Source: Apostichopus japonicus
Taxonomy: Eukaryota; Echinodermata; Holothuroidea; Aspidochirotida; Stichopodidae
Assembly: GCF_037975245.1 (NCBI RefSeq)
Contig: NC_092562.1
Coordinates: forward strand, 23,861,554-23,925,553
Length of the DNA stretch: 64,000 bases
Direction: 5' to 3'
Positions 1-9,300 of this stretch are shown piece after piece (position 1 is the stretch's first letter; every line of letters begins with the position of its first letter). The notes beneath the pieces were generated by a model. That model was not told the origin of the DNA. It made no database searches and was given only the letters and a program-made list of their open reading frames with translations. Made by a program: the position numbers and the translations under genes.

Positions 1-316
1 TACTGTACACATCCAAGGATGAAGCTCATTACTTAGTTTAGGCTTCTACAGATTACAGTAAGCATTACCTAAAAACATAGAGTAAGAATATCTTAAGGAT
101 TCCAATTGTAGGATAGGATTTACTGTGCATAGAATACTTAATATCTATAACAGGCTCACTTAATAAAAGATAATTTACAGTGTTATTCCAAGAAGTGATC
201 CCTACACCACCCCTCCTCCCCCTTTAGAAGTGAGGTCCAATCCTTTACATGTTACTATTTAAGTATATAATCATCTACCAACCAAGGTAAAGGATTAAGT
301 AAATGGAGATAATTAC

Positions 317-447
317 CCTAAGACCATGGCCAGAGAGGCAATGCCATAGAAGGAGGCATACCAATTAAATAGCTCCCTGGACCCTGATAGTTGCATAGCC
401 ATTCCTTTCTCTCTCATCTGGTTTTGCATTTGGATCTGTCTCTCCAA
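317..447 (-). CDS. PLGRKT: PLGRKT coding exon 2
   Basis: This exon has 131 nt, which is 43 codons plus two bases. It carries the LERQIQMQNQMRE motif region and the start of the first membrane helix. The shorter frame opposite 365-589 with an ATG start is a shadow in another frame. Confidence 0.85.
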
Positions 448-958
448 CTGTAAGATAAATTGTAAATTCCTTACAATTTAGGAAAATGGATACAGTAAAA
501 GTCTTGGATATTAAACTCAAATTCAAATATCTATGTAATCCCTTACCAGTGTTCTTCAAGACAGTTTTTATTCTGAAAGTATTCATCAAAGGATAGTAGA
601 ATATTTTACAATTAATACACTCATTTGAGTCACTGACAACATATTACAGGCCAGTTTTGTGGATCAATTTTTGTTGTTCTTCGAGCTTCCAAAGCAAGCT
701 GGAAGAAATTCCTGCACAACTTTCAAGTCACCCCTCTGTACTCTCATATCATTCATCCAAATTTTCGAAATATGATATAGATTCAAATTTTTGATTTGCA
801 TATGCGATACCTAAGGAGACACAATGGAAACTCAATTACATGATAAGCCAATGCAAGATCTAACGAAGGTAACTTACCATTATCTGCTGATTTTCGGTCA
901 TGAACTCCTTATTCTTCTTAAAGCTCTCCTCCATCGCTTGAGACATTAATCCGCCCAT
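317..958 (-). CDS. PLGRKT: Plasminogen receptor (KT), first two coding exons (5' part of gene)
   Basis: Two minus-strand exons, 958-878 and 447-317, join in phase 0 and give 70 residues plus two bases. The product begins MGGLMSQAMEESFKKNKEFM and continues through an ERQIQMQNQMRE-type stretch, then SREL and a hydrophobic start (YASFYGIASLAMVL). This matches the N-terminal part of PLGRKT, a small two-pass membrane protein that binds plasminogen through a C-terminal lysine. The donor after exon 1 is GTAAGT, the acceptor of exon 2 is TTACAG, and the donor after exon 2 is GTAATT. An upstream ATG at about 971-969 is out of frame, so the MGG start is preferred. The second membrane segment and the C-terminal lysine lie left of the window. 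Family resemblance is recalled, not searched. Confidence 0.85.
878..958 (-). CDS. PLGRKT: PLGRKT coding exon 1
   Basis: This exon has 27 codons starting at ATG 958-956 and ending with ATG before GTAAGT. It is the acidic/basic amphipathic N-terminus. AG-ending sequence just upstream of the ATG leaves open a separate 5' UTR exon. Confidence 0.85.
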
Positions 959-2012
959 CTTGATCTTCCATTACAGAAAAAAGAAATGAATATTTAGTAC
1001 ATGCAGTGATTCCCAATTTTCAAGAGAACATACATATGCAAAAATCCAAATTTCAGTACAGTCTATCCAGTTACTGAAACAGTTATTTCAATTTGTATAC
1101 TGATTGCTTGATTAATTGAGCCGTACCAGGTTTCTTCAGTATAAAGCCTTCAATACCGTATTCTTTTCTTAATTTCAGCATAGGACTATTATGTTCACAT
1201 GTGGAAATTTGTGCTAAGTGCTAAGTTCTGCAGCAGGCATAAGTGAGGGATCCATGAATGTCCTAACACCATTCGGCCTATGCTAGGCCTAGTGTAACTA
1301 GGCTACATGGAGTATCGGTTAACTTAGTTAGACCTAGTATTAAATTCAGTTACAGCTAGTCCTAAATCGGCTAGGCCTGTAACTATTAGTACTACTACTA
1401 GACCATTTCTATGCAATATTCTTTGTACAGACAACGAATCGTTTGTTACAATACCTACTGAGATTTATACTAGATCTGTCAGACTTGTCAAACTTTGATA
1501 ATCCTACGTTCGTTGTTATGCAGTCCACTATCAATGTGCCCTTGTCTAAATGTTCTGCTTTTATTTTTACACACAGCTTACGACAGTTCACACGCACAGC
1601 ACAGAAATCCAACACATTGACTCACAGCTGATTGTCCCAGGTACAGGCTCTAAATCCTGGGTGTTTCAGCCAATCGCTCTCACGAATACCACAGACTGAC
1701 AGATAGTACCGTTAGGGCCACATCTGTAATGATATGGTGCGCTAAAGTGACTCAATATAACATATCACAATCACTGTAATACGTATCCAATCTTGGTTCT
1801 TGGACCATCCTAAATGAAGATACCTAAACATATTTTCACTGTAACTGACCCCTATAAGGAAGCAATTATGCATCGTGTTTGGTCCTCAAAGTTATGATAT
1901 CTCTAACGTGTCATTTTTACACATTTAGAAGTCTGATCTATTCGAATATAATTAGGTTAAAATGTCATGTAGGCCTTCTCAACATCCAAAAAGGAAAATT
2001 TTAGTATTTCTG

Positions 2013-3460
2013 TCATTATTTTCTACGTAACGTCTGACTGAATGACTTTTTCCGACATGTTGACAAGCAGAAAATAGCAAACACCAAATTTTAGGTTTTT
2101 CGACATTTGACCTCTGAATTTAGACCTATATTACGTCATCAATCACGCAGACATAAGTTTACATGTTCATGCATGGGCGTCAACAGGTGGGGGACGGGGG
2201 GGGGGACATGTCCCCCCCCCACTTTCAAAAGTGGAGGGGATATCATATCATTTGTCCCACCCACTTTTCAGAGTAGTTATTAAAAATAATCACATGCATA
2301 TGCGCGATTTTCTATTTAAGGTCAAGAAATCTGGACTCCCTGGGCCCCTGCTATCTATCACTTGCACCGTCATTAATCTCCCATTCTCCCAATATCCTAA
2401 ATCTGCCCATTTAATTCGTTCGGGGGGGGGGGGAGACCATTCGAAAGTGTATTGAATCTTGCAAACATGTTGTTTGTATGGGTTCCAAGGGATTAGGTAA
2501 GCCATACAGGTAGATGGTGATGAGTTACTATGTTCATATCACTACCTGGACTGGACGGACGAATAGGGGTGTAGGGGTTAAGTAATTAAGGCTACATGTA
2601 TTCGCCGGATATGGTAGATCTTTATTGTTGAGTGCCGGCTAGGCGCTACACACGCTCTGCGCACGGTGCCTTTTTCTGATTATTATTATTAAAGTACCTG
2701 GGCACATAACAACTGACGTCTCGCACCTACATGCATGTATTATATATACCACTCCACTCATCCCGGAGGTGACGGCGCCACTTTTTCAATATTTCGTTTG
2801 AGATGGACGCTGTGTAATTCGTCTCCCTTGGTGTCAGAACGGCATCTTTCTACCAGTACTTTCTGTCGGAATTTAGTTTTGTGAGACAAAATTTCTCCTC
2901 ACAGATCTGGTTCTGATGTAACTAAAAACGACTCAGGAAGGCTGTCTCCTGCGATCTAGGGGATCTTATGTACCCAAAATTTTCTGGTACGCTTCGCGCC
3001 AACCAATGGTGGCGCTCCGCTTAGATAGTATAGTGTCCCCCTCACTTTCTGAAACCTGCTGACGCCCATGTGTTCATGCACCTTCCCACCAACATTGATC
3101 GTGATTGGACTTTACTGTCTATAGGACGGGTTTGTGAGTAAATTGTGACACATTTTCTCACATAATATAGGCCAGTTTGACCCTGACCTCAAATGACCTT
3201 TGACCCCGACCCCAAACGCCTAAATATGTCCTGTTTTCAAATTCGTTAATTATTTTCTCTACATATCGTGTGTTTGACTTACCTTCTTACATATTGACAA
3301 GCAGGAAATGGCTAAAAAATAAAGTTTGTGGTTTCTTGACCATTTGAGATCTAATCTTTGATCTATGACATCACCAATCACGCAGGCACGAGTTTACATG
3401 ATCAGGCATCTACCCACCAAGTTTGAACATGATAGGACTAGCTTACGGTCTAGGATGAGT
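2013..3460. repeat. Diverged tandem duplication, first copy interrupted by a transposon
   Basis: Sequence at about 2013-2171 plus 3071-3140 resembles about 3246-3450. Both contain TGACAAGCAG, then AATCACGCAG, then a GTTTACATG context, in the same order. The first copy is split by the 2172-3070 element. The second copy shows the unoccupied target (ACATGATCAGGCA). Confidence 0.65.
2172..3070. mobile_element. hAT-like non-autonomous DNA transposon, 899 bp
   Basis: The termini are inverted repeats: CATGGGCGTCAACAGG at the left and the complement of CATGGGCGTCAGCAGG at the right. The element is flanked by a perfect 8-bp direct repeat TGTTCATG (2164-2171 and 3071-3078). An 8-bp duplication with short terminal repeats is typical of the hAT superfamily. 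No transposase frame is present. The interior has long G and C runs and one copy of the conserved GCGCCA...TGGCGC hairpin near 2996-3020. Confidence 0.8.
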
Positions 3461-3690
3461 TCGCCACACATTTTTTCTTCCACTCCTTCACTCCCTCCAC
3501 CCTCAGTCCCTCATTCCCTCGATCACTCCCTCACTGCCTCACTCCCTCACTCCCTCCACCCATATCTGCACTCACTCACGCCACCTCTCACTCTTTCACC
3601 CACTCAATCACCCCCTCACCAACCCACTCACTTTCTCACCCACCAACCCACTCTCTCACCCACCCACCCACTCACTCACTCACATTTCTG
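3460..3690. repeat. CT-rich degenerate CACTCACTCC-type repeat
   Basis: A pyrimidine/A-rich tract built from CACTCCCTC and CACTCACT words. It produces a serine/histidine/proline-rich open frame that has no other coding support. Confidence 0.8.
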
Positions 3691-4428
3691 ATGTGGGGTG
3701 AAGTACAATATGTCTTCATCAGTACACATTACATGTAGGGAGATGAGATAATGTCACCCCCACCCCTCCCCCTTTAATCCCTCAAGTTAGGCGTTATAGG
3801 TAACTTCGGTCTATAGTGGGATTAGGGGGCCATAACACCGAGAACCACTCAGCCCTCCTAATCTAATTCCACCTCCCTCCTAAAGAAGTCATCTATATTT
3901 GGGCCCGGATGTTAGCTCTTTGGGAACATCAAGGCACCATTTAAAACACCGTTACATGTACCAATTTCAGCACGGTCCATTTCAACACGGTCAATATATA
4001 TAATGACACCACAGTACACTGCGGGTTTAGATCAATTGGGGTATTGTCTTTGGTTTGTACGAGTTCTGTACATGACATCGTAACCGCACAAATAGCGCTA
4101 TACAAAATCATAAAGTAGAATGTATGACAATTGAATACAGAGCTCAAGTGAATCCTACAGGATTATCTTTGCGTTTAATTACCACTGAATTTGTTTTGCC
4201 AACAGTTTGAAGGGAGACAACGAAGGAATATTCAGAAACTATCGGTGAAGTCTGTAGTGGCCAGTGGAAAAACCCAACATCGAATCATGATTTGAGTAAA
4301 CAACATAGCACAGGCCTATATTTAGGGTAACATCGGACGATATAGTCCGGGAAGTAAAGGCAAGTAGATTTACCAGGGCAAACGTATGTTTACAGCATAG
4401 GCTAAGTAAGAGAACTTAGGCCTAGGCC

Positions 4429-5012
4429 TACTTTGGTCTTACTTGCAGTAGGCCTAGCCAGGCCTATTGCAAACTAAGTAAGGTTAGTAGCAGTAGCTCA
4501 GTCAATTAACTTGCTTTAGGCTTTGAAGTTAGTAACACTGACTGAATGGAGTGAAACATCAGGGAATAATTTCGCATTCAAAAATTGTACAGCAGCTTGG
4601 CTACTTTAGTCTTACTTGCAGTAGGCCTATCCAGGCTGTAGCCTAGCATAGCCTATTGCAAACAAAGTTAGGATAGTATCAGTAGCCCAGTCAATTAACA
4701 GGCTTTGAACTTAGTAACACTGAATGCATAGAGTGAAACATCAGGGTATAATTTCGGCCTAACTTTAGAATCCGTACCATATGAATGGGAAAGCTTACTT
4801 CGAATCGGCAGAATAAGGTTAGGGGTTAGAAAGTAGGGTTAAGGAGTAGGCTAGGGCTATAGGGGTTAGGAATTAGGGAGTAGGGAATATGGTTTAGGGA
4901 GTAGGGTAAGTAAGTAGGGGAGAGGGTTAGGGGTTAGGAAGTAGGGTCGATTGGTACGGATTCTAAACTAGTACCATAATTTTGCATTCAAAACTTGTAT
5001 GGCAGCTTTAAT
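4429..5012. repeat. Local tandem duplication
   Basis: The segment starting with the CTACTTTGGTCTTACTTGCA type sequence at about 4429-4600 is repeated at about 4602-5012. The order GTCAATTAAC, AGTGAAACATCAGGG, ATAATTTCG, GCATTCAAAA is shared. The second copy is lengthened by the 4755-4975 insertion. Confidence 0.75.
4755..4975. mobile_element. Foldback MITE with telomere-like interior, 221 bp
   Basis: Compared with the uninterrupted copy at 4429-4600, this insertion is bounded by a 7-bp direct repeat ATAATTT (4748-4754 and 4976-4982). It carries inverted TTTAGAATCCGTACCA near both ends (from 4764, and ending at 4967 in complement). The interior is a degenerate run of GGGTTAGGGGTTAGG / GTAGGG words. 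Confidence 0.7.
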
Positions 5013-6152
5013 GAATGCCCAGAAATGTTGTTCCTTATAAAATACGTAGACTAGCCTACACTGTACAGTAGCAGGATAGATATGCTTCAAACCAAAATTG
5101 ATGTCGCCAAAACTTTGCCAAAAATCCTTAATTCAGTTTTTGCTGTGGTTGGTTAGAAATTTAATTTATGTTATTTTCTCTCCTTGCCATTATAAAATGA
5201 GATATGTATATATGTGGTGCATCATTATTAGGCCTATTTACGAACTAAGGTGTATATTGTGAATATTTGGTGGCTAAATTATTGCCACCATTAGCCGAAG
5301 TAATAAGAATATAGTCAGCAGTTACTTTTATGACGCTTAAGCGACCACAAATGTGTTAGAAATTCCCACCTATAGGGGCTTATGAATTACAACTTACACG
5401 TCGGGTGGCTTCCAATTCAACATTTTAACTCATATTTGGAATCTTTTTTTCAAGTATATTCAAGTATATTATGTGTTTCTACTTCTGTTATGTCAGATTA
5501 TATATTTTTTACCAAACTTCATTAGCTTGTATTGCATTAATCATGATTTTTCATTAAAGAGACCAATACTGCACGAGTTCATGTGCCATTTTGTTTCTAA
5601 ACAAACAGTTGTGACCCCTATAGTTTTAGAAGTGTACAAAAGTACTGAACCATTTGTCTTCAGTCAGATATTACTAACTTTGGGCATAAAGACAGGTCTT
5701 CTTTATGCCAACTGAATGTTGTGTTGCTTATTTCCATACGTTGGAGGGAGGGGGGGGGGCAGGGCTGGGAGAAACGGAATTTTGACCAAAAATCACTGTC
5801 GGTTCACATCTGTTCATTAATGTTTCATCAAGTTAAGTGTTATTTAAGAAACTGATGATGTACTGTACTTGCCAAAAGTTGGGCTTTAGATATGGCCTAT
5901 TCTGATTCTAAAATCTTGATTAAATACATGCAATATATTTATAAGCAATTCAGGGTCTGATGCAACAAGGACTATATTTTATCAATTTGTATCAATTCTG
6001 ACAAGTTTATCTTCAAAGCAAACTGACTCAGTAGCATGCAAGCTACTTCATCATTAAAAGCACAGTCTATTATCTGGTAAAAGAACAATTGTACCCCAAT
6101 TTTGTATTTTTTAGATATATATCTTTAACTTTGGACCAACCAACCTATTGTG

Positions 6153-6318
6153 ATGGAAAAGAAGAGAAGAAGAGAAGGATTTCGTACTCAGCCAACTTTG
6201 GCTAGTTTATTGGTGGCGTACATGCTAAGATATGCACTTGTAGGTGCAGTTAACAGTGGTAAGGTAGCAGACCAACACAACAGCTCTAATGTTGAGAGTA
6301 GCACTAATTCAGATCAAG
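6153..6318 (+). CDS. Membrane protein exon 1 (signal sequence)
   Basis: It encodes residues 1-55 plus one base and ends before GTAAGA. It holds the MEKKRRREG basic start, the hydrophobic LASLLVAYMLRYALVGAV segment, and a Ser/Asn-rich stretch with one NSS sequon. Confidence 0.75.
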
Positions 6319-9300
6319 GTAAGATACAACTGCATTTCAGAGAGGACTGCATTTCATTCATCTTTTGACCCAACATTTATATTTACCTCTTTGCAATATA
6401 TGTGCAATAACATTTTGTAAACAACATATATACAGTAGGTGCTTTGGGTGTTTAGATTAATGCAACAATAAACTAGGACCTAATGAATATGTAGATCTAT
6501 CTATGTGGTTGAGGAGATTTTCAAGAGAAGTGTTTTAAAACAAGAAAACTTGTGGCCACGTATGGTGATAGTTTAGCAGAAAGAAAGAAAGAATTGGGGA
6601 GGCACAAACAAACCCCATCAAGTAACTCTACAAAAAAAATGTCTTCGTGATACAACTGTCACCAGTACATAGTTAATTGAAGTCCTATAAACTGAAGCAC
6701 ACTTAAAGATATTATTATAGAAGTCACCAAAGACTCAATTTGTGGCTCTGTATGTAGCAAAGGTTGTATCACAGTTATGAATGCCATGGACAATGATATG
6801 CTGAAGGTGTAGATTATGTGTTTGAGAGTTTGTGAACGCGAAAGTATATATCAGTACAGCAAATTTTGTCTCGCAAATCGCTGTCTAGGCCCATCAATGA
6901 ACTATTTCACTTGGTGATAACATTATTAGCTGTACATTGTTTTAATAGATATACCAGAGTTCTCTTTGAATCAAATACTGACAGTGAAAAAGAGTACCTA
7001 CAGAATGTTGTTAAATATAGACATACCTTGTCATACAGTAGATGTATGTATGAGTAAGATTCAGACACATTATAGTTTGGATCCCATGTATTCAAACTGG
7101 GAGTCGCAACACTTTTGTCATAAAAAATTGAGAAAAAAATTGAACATGAAAGCATTTGTCGATATTTCTGAAAGAAAACATGGACAATTTGGGGCATAAA
7201 AATTAGCCTCCTAACTTGCAATTTAACATCAACAATTTGCTACTATGTACCCTCAGCCATATATTTAAAAAAATGCTACTGTATAAGAAAGGGGAGAGGA
7301 TGGCTCCTCCCCTTAGCCTCCTTTCTACACAATATTCACAAGTTAGTGGACGGTTTCCAAGATGGTTGTGAACATTGGGATCTTCAAGCAAAAAGGTTGG
7401 AATACCTGGGGTTTTCACGGGATCATTTCTTAAATGCTGGTTGCAAAAACTAAACTTTATATCGGCTCCGTCATAATAAACAATTATATTTTATTTTACC
7501 AACCTGTCTATAAATTGTCGTACGTGTTACTGTACATTTTGACAGAACTTCCTGTGTGCGCCGACATCAATCCTTCGCCGGCTCCCGACAAAGTCTTGAT
7601 TCTGTGGGCACATTTAAAGTTACCCAACTGTGGGGTACAAGCAGAGGACGAGTTGATATCTGTCAGCCCAGTAGGAGCCATCGGCGGTTACCTGATGGAT
7701 AACATCGTTTCAGACAAGCAATATAACATTTCTATAAAATGCATCGGTGGAGAAGTTAAAAAATCGGGAGCTGTGCATTTCCGTATAGGTTAGTACTGTA
7801 TTTTTGATATGTGTTTGAAAATGAACCAAATGCAGATGGTTGATATCCCAGATGGTCAGGCAAATTTTAACCGTCAGGGAAAGGTAGGTGAAATGACCAG
7901 AAAATCTCTTCTACTGGGTCTTGAAAGTTTGTGAATTCTATGGGTTTAGCCTTGAAAAGTGAGTTCAATCCTTATATGCACACTTTTTATTTTAATGACT
8001 ACTTTTGAAACATTTTTTTAGCTTTTTTAAAGTTTTTTTTTAAAGCAAACAGGTATTGAGACTTGAAACTTCTCTCCCCAATTTACATAACTAACAAAAA
8101 GAGGTTAACTCCTACATTTTTGTCTCTCGTTTATTTTTCTTTACTTAATATTAGAACAATTTAACCAGGTCAAGTATGTTTGTGTGTTTTCCAACTTACC
8201 ATCGTTTATTCGTTTTTTGGCTGAACTTTGGTTCTTAATGGGTTTCGTAATTTATTAATCCACATCATCGTGACGAAGATATTTTTCCTCAGCGTGTGGG
8301 ATTCCTTTATTCACAGTCATTTTTCATCTTGACGATATCGTAAATTTATGTGAGGTCGCTTTCAAAGTTTCACTACTAACTTAGTATAAACAAGGTATAG
8401 ATCGTTGCTCCCTGTCTTAATACTGTACAAGTTGCAGACCCGGGCAACCGCAGTCTCAGACAGTTGTAACTATTTAGTAGACTTATCCTTTGCATTAATA
8501 TATAAATAAATGATGATATTTGTGGCATTAATGCAATTTCATACATTTTCACAGATGACCAGTACAGTTCCAGCCCATGTACAAGTGCAAATTGGCTTGA
8601 ACAGGAAGGTGAGAACCAAGTTTTGTAATGATTGTGTCTTTTTTGACGACGTATGTCGCGGTTTTTGTTTTACCGAGATACTCTAAACCAAGCGGGCGAG
8701 CAGATCACTCAACTCCAGGAATAGAGGGCTAGGTATTTGGTTAGGAATGTTATTTCATATACAGTGTGCATGAAAAATATGTCAGCTTGAAATACCCATC
8801 GGTGGTAGGGTAGAGAGAGAAAACTAGAAAACAGTGGATTTGGATTGGTCTTTCTGGTTCGAAGTTTGAACAGTAGAGTCTAAGGGCATGAGAACATTGC
8901 AAAAATTGTAGGAGGGGGTTGGGGGGGACGGGGGTGTCAAGAATGTATGGGGAAGGGAAAGAGGAGGTTAAAGGATCCAACTTAAAATTGATAGCTGCAT
9001 GAACTAATATTAAGCCCATATTTGGTACATTCACAAAGTTCTTTCCAATGCTAGGTAGTATGAGACTAGCAAGTGCTGCAAATCATTGTAAGAGGTTTAT
9101 GATAGTTTTCAGTGCTGAAGAGTCTATTATACCTGCACATGGTATGATCAGTGGCAGAACATGGTTTGAGTTTGTTGCCAAAATGATATGACCACAGGTT
9201 CAGCCATCATACTTGTTAACATTACAAAACCATATATGTATGTCTAACTGAAAAAAAGTGATAGTGACCAACAGTTTGTCAGACAAAGGAACATACAAAA

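Larger units (their letters stand above)
959..6152. other. Intergenic region between PLGRKT and the membrane-protein gene
   Basis: I found no exon here. The genes are divergent, so both promoters should lie in this interval. I could not place a TATA box or initiator with confidence. The interval holds two local duplications (about 2013-3460 and 4429-5012), each carrying a transposon insertion, and a CT-rich tract at 3460-3690. Untranslated first exons of either gene may be hidden here. Confidence 0.6.

Noticed and set aside
3365-3691. 108-codon Ser/His/Pro-rich frame
   Set aside because: It lies in a CACTCACTCC simple repeat.
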